Below, one piece after another: positions 41,862-50,852 of a stretch of 58,080 bases of DNA; position 1 is the first letter of the stretch; each line of letters begins with the position of its first letter. A model generated the notes under the pieces. That model saw nothing but the letters and a program-made list of their open reading frames with translations, had not been told where the DNA came from and did no database searches. The position numbers and the translations under genes were made by a program. Location: positions 1 through 58,080 of the forward strand of contig JAKVBD010000030.1 of assembly GCA_022446985.1 (NCBI GenBank), in the 5' to 3' direction. The DNA is from Lentisphaerales bacterium (lineage in GTDB: Bacteria; Verrucomicrobiota; Lentisphaeria; Lentisphaerales; Lentisphaeraceae).

Positions 41862-42548
41862 TTAAGATATCACAAATTTGTATAATTTGAATAGATGAAC
41901 AACACTTTCAAGCATAATTTTTAAGGTAATTTTACTATTACCCTTAAATCTAAGCCTGAAATCAAGTGGGATTTCACGAGCATTATTCACTTTAAACTTA
42001 ACTAAAATTTCTAAAAGAATTTTATAACCCATTGGGCTTAACAAGGATTTCTTTTGGTTAAATAGAGATTTTTTTAAAGCAAAACAGCCACTCATAGGAT
42101 CTGTTACTGCCGTCAGAGGCCTGACAAATAAACAAAAGGACTTAGAAATAACCTGTCTTAGCCAGGCCCAATCTGAATCTAAACTACCACCTTCTGTATA
42201 GCGACTGCCGACCAAAACAGAGTTTAATTCATTTAAATTTTCAGCAAACCTATTAATCATTTCTGGAGAATGAGAGCCATCTCCATCCATACATATCAAC
42301 CAATCACCCTTAGCAATGTTAAAGCCGTCAATCACTGCAGAAGACAAGCCCAATCTCTTTTCTCTATGAAGATACTGCCAGGAAGAATTAACAAAAAAGG
42401 GCGCACTGTTTATTTTCGTTATATCATCTTCCGAATCATCAACAACAATCACTTCATAATCTTTAGCTTCAACTACATCCTTAATTTCCTGAAGGAGCAG
42501 AGGTAAACTTTCAGATTCTCGATATACCGGAATAATAATTGAAAACAT
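41862..42548 (-). CDS. GT2 glycosyltransferase (dolichol-phosphate mannose synthase-like)
   Basis: The ATG at 42548 (MFSIIIPVYRESESLPLLL) gives the family start; the frame is open to 42596 with no family-like sequence. The 228-aa product has GT-A landmarks: VIVVDDSEDD, LSSAVIDGFNIAKGDWLICMDGDGSH (in parts) with the DxD, VLVGSRYTEGG, and DPMSGCFALKKSLF. There are no C-terminal membrane spans, as in soluble Dpm1. The product would be a polyprenyl-phosphate sugar for a GT-C enzyme such as the neighbouring Agl23-like protein. Confidence 0.85.
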   Translation of the reverse strand: MFSIIIPVYRESESLPLLLQEIKDVVEAKDYEVIVVDDSEDDITKINSAPFFVNSSWQYLHREKRLGLSSAVIDGFNIAKGDWLICMDGDGSHSPEMINRFAENLNELNSVLVGSRYTEGGSLDSDWAWLRQVISKSFCLFVRPLTAVTDPMSGCFALKKSLFNQKKSLLSPMGYKILLEILVKFKVNNAREIPLDFRLRFKGNSKITLKIMLESVVHLFKLYKFVIS

Positions 42549-42621
42549 AATTGCCTGTAAGTTTTGCCAAAGGTATAGCGTCCACTCATAAAACAAACAA
42601 ATAAAAAATTGAAATTAACGG

Positions 42622-42981
42622 CTAATTTCTGCTTAGAAAAAATTCTGCTATTGCAATAGCTTCGCGTCTTTTCTTCTTCGAGTGAGAGCTTAGGCGTATC
42701 GCAAAGCTAGCAACGTCATCAGGTAATTGCGACTGCATTTTCTGTGTCTTTTTACGCATTATATCCAAGCCTTCCACATAGTATTTAGACGATTCAATAC
42801 CTGCTTCGTTCAACAAATCAAATAATACTTCCCTGGCAAAATCTCCAGGACTTCGTAACCCATTTTTCCAATTTGATATGGACTGCTGGGTTACCTTACA
42901 TTTTTCCGCGAGGTCTTTTTGGGTATAAACCAAACTTCCTAACAAATCGTCAGTCAACCTCGCCCAATCTACATCCTTCAT
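42622..42981 (-). CDS. XRE-family regulator (paralogue A)
   Basis: The 119-aa protein has an N-terminal helix-turn-helix (YTQKDLAEKCKVTQQSISNWKNGLRSPG, split over residues 19-46) and a C-terminal helical region ending KKKRREAIAIAEFFLSR. It shares the same layout and many identical positions with the gene at 43228-43593. It is followed after about 75 nt by the GT2 gene. It may regulate itself, its paralogue or the glycan genes downstream. A phage origin is not indicated. Confidence 0.8.
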   Translation of the reverse strand: MKDVDWARLTDDLLGSLVYTQKDLAEKCKVTQQSISNWKNGLRSPGDFAREVLFDLLNEAGIESSKYYVEGLDIMRKKTQKMQSQLPDDVASFAIRLSSHSKKKRREAIAIAEFFLSRN

Positions 42982-43175
42982 CTCTTCCCTCTTGTTAAAG
43001 GACTACACGGGCAACAACAATAAAATTAAAAGATAAGACAATAACAAAATATTCTGTAACTAGCTTATAAACTAGCACATTGCATGAATTCATCTTCAAA
43101 GTCGCCCATTATACACACTATGATTAAAAGATACAAGAGATAAGACAAATGTAGTAATATGAATAACAAAAAAAC

Positions 43176-43211
43176 AAAAAAAGGCTTGCCATCTAACTAT
43201 AATGGCAAGCC
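43176..43211 (-). terminator. Strong terminator after XRE paralogue B
   Basis: GGCTTGCCAT (43183-43192) and ATGGCAAGCC (43202-43211) pair perfectly over 10 bp. On the minus strand a run of seven T follows. It separates the two XRE genes transcriptionally. Positions 43000-43175 are AT-rich with no gene. Confidence 0.92.
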
Positions 43212-43227
43212 AATAAAAGTCAGATAA

Positions 43228-43593
43228 TTAACCGCCTCTACTAATCATAAATTCAGCCATATCCATAATTTTCTCGCGCTGTCTCTTCGGCAAAACGGAA
43301 AGACGCTGAGCAAAAGCCATTATGTCCTCAGATACCGGAGACTGTGTTTCAGTCATGCCCTTAGCGCGCATTTTCTGATATGGAGTAATCTTATAGTCCT
43401 CGATAGTGAGCTTAGCTTCTTTAGCAAGTTCACGCAGTACATGCCTGGCATAAACTCCAGGGCTTCTTACTCCAGTTTTCCAATTTGATACTGACTGTTG
43501 AGTCACTCGGCACTGCTTTGCAAGCTGAGTTTGATTCATCACCAAAACTTCGAGAAGGTCATCTGTCATTGCTCCCCAATTCAGATACTTCAT
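43228..43593 (-). CDS. XRE-family regulator (paralogue B)
   Basis: The ATG at 43593 (MKYLNWGAMTDDLLEVL) is chosen because AGGAG lies 7 nt upstream; a start at 43647 would add 18 residues with no counterpart in the paralogue. The 121-aa product has an HTH (NQTQLAKQCRVTQQSVSNWKTG in parts) and a C-terminal helix KRQREKIMDMAEFMISR, closely parallel to paralogue A. It has its own terminator. The two proteins may form hetero- or homodimers on related sites. Confidence 0.82.
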   Translation of the reverse strand: MKYLNWGAMTDDLLEVLVMNQTQLAKQCRVTQQSVSNWKTGVRSPGVYARHVLRELAKEAKLTIEDYKITPYQKMRAKGMTETQSPVSEDIMAFAQRLSVLPKRQREKIMDMAEFMISRGG

Positions 43594-43950
43594 TTTCAAC
43601 TCCTGGGTTTGTATTTTACCATTTAAATCAATATAGATTCCTAACAACCAGTTACGAGCATAGCAATAGGTGTACCTACATCAATAAAACAAACCATAAA
43701 GTTATATATTGGAATATATTGCAATAAAAAATATATTATTATTTAACCCAAAACTCTTTTCAGGAATAAGCAATATATCACTCTATCACATGGACATAAA
43801 ATGGACATTGTCCAATTAGTGTCGCATCTTATTTTTATTTCTATAGAGCCAAAAATTACTTTACAGGATTAACCCAACAGTTATATTAGGCAAAAATTTG
43901 GCAACAACATTCCATAACATGTTGTAAATAAACAGACCACAGGATTCACT
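43594..43950. promoter_or_regulatory. Divergent regulatory region between XRE gene and argH, with TGGACA repeats
   Basis: No gene is seen in these 357 bp. TGGACA occurs at 43791-43796 and 43802-43807 (11 bp apart, so on the same helix face) and is followed by its inverted copy TGTCCA at 43809-43814. A second dyad, ACAACAT (43904-43910) and ATGTTGT (43919-43925), lies just before the argH start. Both have operator geometry; the binding proteins are unknown, with the XRE pair the nearest candidates. Confidence 0.4.
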
Positions 43951-45249
43951 ATGAGTAAAATTTGGGCTTCCAATAGTAATGAGGAAGCATTTAATCAGAG
44001 ACTACATGAAATTTGTTTCAAAACAAATCTTGATTACGACAATCTTTTAATGCCTTATGATATCGAAGCATTGGTAGCTCATGGCGAAATGCTCGGAGAA
44101 TGCGAACTCATCTCTCAAGAAGATAGTCAGCTAATAGTTTCAGTTCTCAAAGAAATGCTTATTGACACTCAAAAAGGCAAACTCAAAATGACTCCTGAAG
44201 TCGAAGACTGTCATTCTCTCATTGAAGCCGAACTTATCAACAGAGCTGGCGACGCCGGCAAAAGACTTTATATGGCTCGCAGCCGCAACGATCAAGTCGT
44301 CTCAGCAACCCGTCTTTATGGACGCCAAAAAGTGGCGACTATTTTGTCGCAGTGCAAGGGATTAATGAATGCCCTTTTAGAACTCAGTGAGATGTATGAG
44401 ATGATCCCTATGCCAGGGTACACCCATACTCAAAGAGCCATGCCAGCCTCAGTAGGCATGTGGGCGTCTTCATTCCTTGAAATTCTATTAAACCAGAAAG
44501 ACACCATCGAAGCAGCATACAACTTAAATGATGTAAACGTTCTTGGCTCTGCAGCTGGATTTGGAACAGCCTTCAAAATCGATAGAGACAGCGTTACGAA
44601 AAAATTAGGACTTGCAAAGACACAAGTCAACAGCATGTCCTGTCAGCTCAGTCGTGGTCAGGTCGAGTGTCAAACACTTCAGGCTTTTTGGGGCGTCATG
44701 TTTGCCATTAACCGCATGGCCAATGATATGGTCTGGATGACATCTGCAGAATTTGATTTCCTCGCAGTAGGCAAGAGCTGCACAACCGGCTCAAGCATCA
44801 TGCCCAACAAACGCAACTTAGATCCATGTGAAATTATTCGTGGTCGCTACCACATCTTCTGTGGCCACCTTACACAGGCTCAAGCTGTTATCTCTAATCT
44901 CTTTAGTGGATACAACAGCGATTACCAGGAAAGTAAACCGGTATTTATGGAAGGTCTTGAGCTCATATCTACATCCATAGAAGCCATGACAATAATCGTC
45001 AAAAATACTGGAATTAAAGAAGACAAGCTTAAAGCTGCTTTCTCCCCAGATATTTTTGCTACCGATGTTGTCAATAGATACGTCATGCAAGGCAAAACTT
45101 TTAGAGATGCTTATAAAGAGATCAAAAGCAACCTCAAATCAGTTGAGACTGAAGATCCACAGGAAAACATCAACTCTAAAACTCACCTTGGGGCTACCGG
45201 CAACCTGGGCCTTGATGTTTTAGCAGATAGACTAAAAGAGTGGAAGTAA
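43951..45249 (+). CDS. argH: Argininosuccinate lyase
   Basis: ArgH cleaves argininosuccinate to arginine and fumarate. The 432-aa product has the superfamily landmarks: ARSRNDQVVSATRLY, GYTHTQRAMPAS with the catalytic His, and the signature GSSIMPNKRNLDP with the catalytic Ser. It is slightly shorter than the usual 455-460 residues, and the signature reads MPNKRN rather than the more common MPQKKN, so another member of the lyase family is possible but less likely. It is monocistronic, with no other arg gene nearby. Confidence 0.85.
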   Translation: MSKIWASNSNEEAFNQRLHEICFKTNLDYDNLLMPYDIEALVAHGEMLGECELISQEDSQLIVSVLKEMLIDTQKGKLKMTPEVEDCHSLIEAELINRAGDAGKRLYMARSRNDQVVSATRLYGRQKVATILSQCKGLMNALLELSEMYEMIPMPGYTHTQRAMPASVGMWASSFLEILLNQKDTIEAAYNLNDVNVLGSAAGFGTAFKIDRDSVTKKLGLAKTQVNSMSCQLSRGQVECQTLQAFWGVMFAINRMANDMVWMTSAEFDFLAVGKSCTTGSSIMPNKRNLDPCEIIRGRYHIFCGHLTQAQAVISNLFSGYNSDYQESKPVFMEGLELISTSIEAMTIIVKNTGIKEDKLKAAFSPDIFATDVVNRYVMQGKTFRDAYKEIKSNLKSVETEDPQENINSKTHLGATGNLGLDVLADRLKEWK

Positions 45250-45376
45250 ATCTTCCTCTAAAACATCTGACTGGACTAAAGTAAAATCGGTACAATATTG
45301 TGCCTTTCTATAAGAAACTTCTTTGATTAAGTGCCGATTTACAGACAGAAGATTTTGAAAATTTTTGGAGAACAAA

Positions 45377-48300
45377 GTGTCCGAGACAAAAAATAATAAC
45401 GAAGCGTTTTCATTTCCACAAACTGAGCATGACGTACTGGCTTTCTGGAAAGAAAATGATGTATTTAAACAATCCTTAGAAAAAACAAAGGATGGCCAAC
45501 CCTATATTTTTTATGATGGTCCTCCATTCGCAACCGGTCTACCGCACCACGGTCACTTGGTTGCCTCCACTCTTAAGGATATTGTCCCGCGCTACTTTAC
45601 CATGAAAGGAAGATACGTCGAAAGACGCTTCGGCTGGGATTGCCATGGACTGCCAATCGAACACGAAATCGATAAAAAGCTTGGCATGAGCGCTCAAGAT
45701 GCCGTAGAGGAACTTGGCGTTAGAGGCTACAACCAAGAATGTCGTGGCATCGTCCAAAGATTTACTTCAGAATGGAAAAAAACTGTCACTCGTATCGGCC
45801 GCTGGGTTGACTTTGAAAATGACTACAAGACAATGGACACGCCATTTATGGAATCTGTCTGGTGGGCATTTAAACAATTATGGGATAAAAATCTGGTCTA
45901 TCAAGGCACCAAAGTTGTCCCTTTCTCGACAGCACTAGGCACTGTTCTCTCAAATTTTGAAGCTGGAGAAAACTACAAAGATGTTCAAGACCCTGCGATC
46001 AGCGTCTTGTTCAAATGTGCTGATGAAGATGCCTACTTCGCAGCTTGGACAACAACCCCATGGACTCTTCCCTCAAACCTCTGTCTTTGTGTAGGTGGCG
46101 ACATCGACTACGTCAAAGTTCTTGACGAAGAAAGAAACGTTCATTTCTACCTCGCTGAAGCACGCCTGGAAGAATACCAAAAGAAAAATACTCTGACTGT
46201 TGTCGACAAACTCAAAGGTTCTGACCTTAAAGGCCGCAAATACGAACCTCTCTTCCCTTACTTTAAAGACTTCGCTGAAGAAGGTTGCTTCCAGATTCTT
46301 AATGACGGCTACGTCACTACCGAATCTGGTACAGGTATCGTTCATATCGCACCAGGCTTTGGTGAAGACGATAACCGCGTCATGAAAGAAGCCAGTATTC
46401 GCGCTTGCGTTTGTCCTGTTGATGATGCCGGACAATTCACTGCAGAAATCACCGACTATGCTGGAGTGTACGTCAAAGAAGCCGACAAGGAAATCATCAA
46501 GGCTCTTAAGGAAAGCGGCAAGCTATACGATCGTTCCAGCTATGCTCACAGCTACCCATTCTGCCCAAGATCAGATACCCCGCTTATCTACAAGACTATC
46601 CCTTCCTGGTACATCAATGTTGAGTCAATCAAAGACAAGCTTCTTAAGTCTAATAGCGAAATCTATTGGGTTCCAGATCACATTAAAGATGGTCGCTTCG
46701 GTAAATGGCTTGAAGGCGCTCGCGACTGGGCAATCTCAAGAAACCGTGTTTGGGGCACTCCACTGCCTATCTGGATCAACGATGTTACTGGAAGCAAAGT
46801 TTGCATCGGCTCAATCGAAGAGCTAAAAGAACTTTCAGGTGTTGAACTAGATGACTTGCACCGTGAATATGCAGATGACGTAACTTTCTCAATTGAAGGA
46901 GAAGAAGGCACTTACCGCAGAATCACCGAAGTTTTCGACTGCTGGTTTGAGTCTGGCTCCATGCCTTATGCGCAACTTCACTACCCATTTGAAAATAAAG
47001 AAGTCTTTGATAAAGGTTTCCCTGCTGAATTCATCGCCGAGGGTCTCGACCAAACACGTGGCTGGTTCTACACCCTGACAATCTTATCCAGTGCTATTTT
47101 TGATAAGCCAGCATTTAAGAATGTTATTGTCAATGGCCTGGTTCTCGCTGAAAATGGCGAAAAAATGTCTAAGAGACTAAAGAATTACACAGCTCCAGAC
47201 TCCATCATGGAAGACTTTGGTGCTGACGCTCTTCGCCTTTACCTCATTACTTCAGGCTTAGTTCGCGGTGAAGAAATGAAGTTTGCCGACGCTGGTGTCA
47301 AAGACATGGTCAGAACTGCTCTTCTCCCATGGTACAACTCCTTCAAGTTCTTCAAAACATATGCTGAACTTGATGGCTGGAACCCTGGCGAACACTTCAC
47401 TGAAGGTGATAACATCACCGACAACTGGCTGATCTCCAATCTTCAGACTCTTAAGCAGACTATTTCTAGAGAAATGGAAGCCTACCATCTCTACAACGTA
47501 GTTCCTGCCCTGTTTACTTTCATTGAAGATTTAACGAACACTTATATCCGTCTAAACCGTTCGAGATTCTGGGCTGAAGGCTTAGATCAGGACAAATGTG
47601 CAGCTTATTCCACTCTTTACACTGCCCTAAAAGAGCTTAGTATGAGTATGGCTCCATTCGCGCCATTCTTCTCTGAACATATTTATAGAGAACTAACAGC
47701 ACTTAATCCAAAGAATGAAGATCCGGTTTCTGTTCACCTTTGTGATTACCCGGTTGCAGATGAAAGCAAGATTAATTCTATTTTGGAAGCAGCCGTCGAC
47801 AGAATGAACCAGATCATCTTACTTGGCCGTCAAAAGCGCAATCAGGTAAAGATCAAAGTTAAAACTCCTTTACGCCAGCTGACAATCATCCACAAAGATA
47901 AAGCTCTTTTAGATGAAATTGCTAAATTGGAAAACTATATCAAGTCTGAACTGAATGTAGAAACAGTCGCTTACGATCAAGATGAAGGTAAATATATCAG
48001 TCTCTATTCCAAACAAAACTTCCCTGTACTCGGTAAGAGACTTGGCAAGGATATGGGACGCTTTACTGGCCTAATCAAAAAGCTTTCGAATGATCAACTT
48101 GTAGAATTTGATGCTTCTGGATCAATTGAGATTGATGGACAAACTTTCAACAAAAATGAAATTGAAGTTTTACGTGAAGCTCGTGAAGGTCACGATGCTG
48201 TATCAAACAGCCTAATCACAATCGATATGGATTGCAAACTCGACCAAACTTTAATCAACAAAGGCCTAGCTCGCGAAGTCGTCAGTCGAATTCAAAAGAC

Positions 48301-48508
48301 TCGTAAGGACTCTAGCTTTCAGATCAATGACAGAATCATTGTGAGCTATTCTGCCTCAGAAGAACTAATTAATGCTATTTCAGAGAATAGCGATTACATC
48401 GCTAAAGAAACTCTTGCTGACAGTTTAGAGAATACTGAGGTTTCGGAAAATATCGTTGAATTTAAAATCGATAACTACGAACTTAAAATCAGCCTAAAAA
48501 CTATTTAA
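45377..48508 (+). CDS. ileS: Isoleucyl-tRNA synthetase, type 2 (eukaryote-like)
   Basis: GTG at 45377 is preferred because GGAG lies 6-9 nt upstream; a TTG at 45365 would overlap that SD. The product is 1043 aa. The class I motifs are GLPHHGHLVAST (HIGH, about residue 55) and NGEKMSKRLKNYTAP (KMSKS). The connective editing domain and a C-terminal anticodon region follow, without the zinc-finger end of type 1 IleRS. The sequence FGWDCHGLPIEHEIDKKLG and the KMSKR context identify the type 2 (eukaryotic and some bacterial) branch, members of which often resist mupirocin. A perfect terminator follows. Confidence 0.93.
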   Translation: MSETKNNNEAFSFPQTEHDVLAFWKENDVFKQSLEKTKDGQPYIFYDGPPFATGLPHHGHLVASTLKDIVPRYFTMKGRYVERRFGWDCHGLPIEHEIDKKLGMSAQDAVEELGVRGYNQECRGIVQRFTSEWKKTVTRIGRWVDFENDYKTMDTPFMESVWWAFKQLWDKNLVYQGTKVVPFSTALGTVLSNFEAGENYKDVQDPAISVLFKCADEDAYFAAWTTTPWTLPSNLCLCVGGDIDYVKVLDEERNVHFYLAEARLEEYQKKNTLTVVDKLKGSDLKGRKYEPLFPYFKDFAEEGCFQILNDGYVTTESGTGIVHIAPGFGEDDNRVMKEASIRACVCPVDDAGQFTAEITDYAGVYVKEADKEIIKALKESGKLYDRSSYAHSYPFCPRSDTPLIYKTIPSWYINVESIKDKLLKSNSEIYWVPDHIKDGRFGKWLEGARDWAISRNRVWGTPLPIWINDVTGSKVCIGSIEELKELSGVELDDLHREYADDVTFSIEGEEGTYRRITEVFDCWFESGSMPYAQLHYPFENKEVFDKGFPAEFIAEGLDQTRGWFYTLTILSSAIFDKPAFKNVIVNGLVLAENGEKMSKRLKNYTAPDSIMEDFGADALRLYLITSGLVRGEEMKFADAGVKDMVRTALLPWYNSFKFFKTYAELDGWNPGEHFTEGDNITDNWLISNLQTLKQTISREMEAYHLYNVVPALFTFIEDLTNTYIRLNRSRFWAEGLDQDKCAAYSTLYTALKELSMSMAPFAPFFSEHIYRELTALNPKNEDPVSVHLCDYPVADESKINSILEAAVDRMNQIILLGRQKRNQVKIKVKTPLRQLTIIHKDKALLDEIAKLENYIKSELNVETVAYDQDEGKYISLYSKQNFPVLGKRLGKDMGRFTGLIKKLSNDQLVEFDASGSIEIDGQTFNKNEIEVLREAREGHDAVSNSLITIDMDCKLDQTLINKGLAREVVSRIQKTRKDSSFQINDRIIVSYSASEELINAISENSDYIAKETLADSLENTEVSENIVEFKIDNYELKISLKTI

Positions 48509-48523
48509 GCTTTACACAATCAA

Positions 48524-48560
48524 TAAAAATGCCTGAGTTCACTCGAACTCAGGCATTTTT
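48524..48560. terminator. Bidirectional terminator between ileS and the TonB-dependent receptor gene
   Basis: AAAAATGCCTGAGTTC (48525-48540) and GAACTCAGGCATTTTT (48545-48560) are exact complements with a 4-nt loop, flanked by A and T runs on both sides. It works for both convergent genes. Confidence 0.95.
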
Positions 48561-48579
48561 ACTTTTAATTATTTCTTGA

Positions 48580-50586
48580 TTAGAATCTGTAAGTCGCTTC
48601 TACAAAAAAGCTTCTGGGAACTTCTTCACGACTGGATGACAGAATACTATCCTCGTATTGGCTCTGTTGTGGGTCGAGTAAATTTTTTCCCCAAATTGCT
48701 AAATCCAGTTTCTCATTGACATTCCAGATTAATCCTGAATCTAGTGTTATGTAACTATGAACACCACTTCGCCCAGATATATGATCAGAATAGAATGCTG
48801 TCGTATGCCAACTAAGATTTTTAAGAAATTGATAATTAACCTGACTAAAAAGCATATTGTCAGGTGTGTTATTTTCCGTACTCTCTGATGTTCCATGAAC
48901 AAAGAGTTTAAAATAACTATAGTTGAACATGAAATCTAGCTTTTCCGTAGCTTGATATTTTACACTGGCCTCAAAACCGTACGACTCACCTGTATCATCA
49001 TCAACTCTGACTAATGTATCTCCATCTTCGTTTAGACCAAAATCTGAAAGGCGTGAATTATCATTATAAAAAACAGCTAAATCAAGAGTAAGCTTTTTAT
49101 CCATCCAATCTTGACGCATTCCCATTTCGTATGCTAACAATTCTTCGGATTGAGTATCACTGTCACCAATTACGTCAAGCGCTAAGAACTCCCCTGGAAG
49201 AGCACCAGGCAAAGCAGTTGCTGGAGCAGCTGGAAAACGAATTCTTAAATCATCATCAGTTCTTGCAGGAGTCCTTACTGCGCGAGAAGCACTTGCCCAG
49301 AATGTTGTATCAACACTGTGTTCATAGGTCATACGCACACTAGGCTGAATCTCTTCTTTAGTCTGCTCATTATAACCAAACTTAGAGCCTACCATCAATG
49401 ACCACTGATTATTAATTTTAGTTGTATTCTGAATAAATCCTGAGTAAGAATCAATTCTTCTTTCGTCAGGCAGTAAGGCCGTTGAGTCAGTATTTGATAT
49501 AGCATCTTCTGTAGTTCTATAATTTAAACCCCAAATGAAAGAGTTATCATCATTCCAATTAAACCAATGACGGAAGTCTATATCAAATGTATCTCGTCTT
49601 TCCTCAAGAGTCGTACTGCCTTTATTATCTGTGACATCATAAGATGATTTTAATGTAAAACCCTCGGTCGAGCTGATCGCTCTATTCCAAGTGACCTGAA
49701 GATTTCTGTTCTTCCACTTTTGGTCTGCTATGGCAGTATATGGAGTAAACACTGTCTGACCTGGAAATATTCCCGGAATTGGGGGTAAGACTCGTTCATT
49801 AGTCAAGCCGCTTTCATCATTGCCAGTTGTAAACTCTTGATAGTTAGCAATAGTTGTTACCGTATCTTTTGCCGTAACATACCAATCAGTTCTCAAATTA
49901 AATGGTGCACTATCCCAGCTATCACTCGCTTCCGAACCGTCTGCCGCAAAATTATAGTCATCTCTACTAAAAGTCTTGAATGATAGGCGATAAAACAGGT
50001 CATCATCTATCTGATCCCCCCAACGTGCTTCACCATATCCACGCTCTTCATTACCAATTCCTACTTTCGCATGCCCGCCTTGTGTTTCTCGCGCACCTTT
50101 AGTAACAATATTTATTACACCATTTACAGCATTTGCTCCCCAAAGTGTTGCACCTGGACCACGAATAACCTCAATCCTATCGATATCCTCCATGACCATA
50201 TCTTGAATTTCCCAATATACCCCCGCAAATAATGGAGTGTAGACTGAACGACCATCGATCAAAACCAACAGTTTATTTGCAAAATTACCTGTAAAGCCAC
50301 GTGAACTGATTGCCCATTTGTTTGAAGATGTCTTTGTTACATGGAAACCAGGAACAGCCTTCAATGCATCAGCTATTGTTAGATGTCCTTGTCTCTTCAT
50401 ATCCTCATTTGTTATCACATAAATAGCAGCAGGCGATTTTTTCATGTCCATCGCTGTGCCGGAAACCGAGGTCACCTTTAAGCTAAATAGTTTATCGAGG
50501 GACAACTTCAAATCATCTCCCGACTCTTCTGCGTCTAGTGAGATACAGCTCACTATTATTAACATGAGTACCAATTTGGTCTTCAT
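48580..50586 (-). CDS. TonB-dependent outer-membrane receptor
   Basis: The 668-aa product has a signal peptide (LVLMLIIVSCISLDAEE), a plug domain at about 50-170 (MKKSPAAIYVITNEDMKRQG, SRGFTGNFANKLLVLIDGRSVY, IDRIEVIRGPGATLWGANAVNGVINIVTK in parts), a 22-strand barrel, and a C-terminal aromatic ATYRF that marks outer-membrane insertion. It resembles the BtuB/CirA branch. No TonB, siderophore or B12 gene is adjacent, so the ligand is unknown. It is a single gene divergent from the flavoprotein. Confidence 0.92.
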   Translation of the reverse strand: MKTKLVLMLIIVSCISLDAEESGDDLKLSLDKLFSLKVTSVSGTAMDMKKSPAAIYVITNEDMKRQGHLTIADALKAVPGFHVTKTSSNKWAISSRGFTGNFANKLLVLIDGRSVYTPLFAGVYWEIQDMVMEDIDRIEVIRGPGATLWGANAVNGVINIVTKGARETQGGHAKVGIGNEERGYGEARWGDQIDDDLFYRLSFKTFSRDDYNFAADGSEASDSWDSAPFNLRTDWYVTAKDTVTTIANYQEFTTGNDESGLTNERVLPPIPGIFPGQTVFTPYTAIADQKWKNRNLQVTWNRAISSTEGFTLKSSYDVTDNKGSTTLEERRDTFDIDFRHWFNWNDDNSFIWGLNYRTTEDAISNTDSTALLPDERRIDSYSGFIQNTTKINNQWSLMVGSKFGYNEQTKEEIQPSVRMTYEHSVDTTFWASASRAVRTPARTDDDLRIRFPAAPATALPGALPGEFLALDVIGDSDTQSEELLAYEMGMRQDWMDKKLTLDLAVFYNDNSRLSDFGLNEDGDTLVRVDDDTGESYGFEASVKYQATEKLDFMFNYSYFKLFVHGTSESTENNTPDNMLFSQVNYQFLKNLSWHTTAFYSDHISGRSGVHSYITLDSGLIWNVNEKLDLAIWGKNLLDPQQSQYEDSILSSSREEVPRSFFVEATYRF

Positions 50587-50852
50587 TCCTTCCTCCCGAT
50601 TTGCTTTATGTCAAATTTCCCAACACATTGATGCTTTTAACGACCGCTTTAATATTGTTATGCGCAAAACTTTCGCATCTGCACTCACAGCAAAGTGTAT
50701 TTTGACGATTTCTGGCTCATTATTTGTGCCAAGAGGTAAAACTCTCAAAAAATATTTGTTGTTAAAGCAAGACCTTTCCCCCGTTTAAAATTCATTTTTT
50801 CAGGAGATTTTTCACAGTTCACTTCGACTATAGAGAAAACTCGGCTAAATAA

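Noticed and set aside
46419..46826. 135-codon open frame inside ileS in another frame
   Set aside because: It lies wholly within the conserved IleRS reading frame and has a low-complexity composition.
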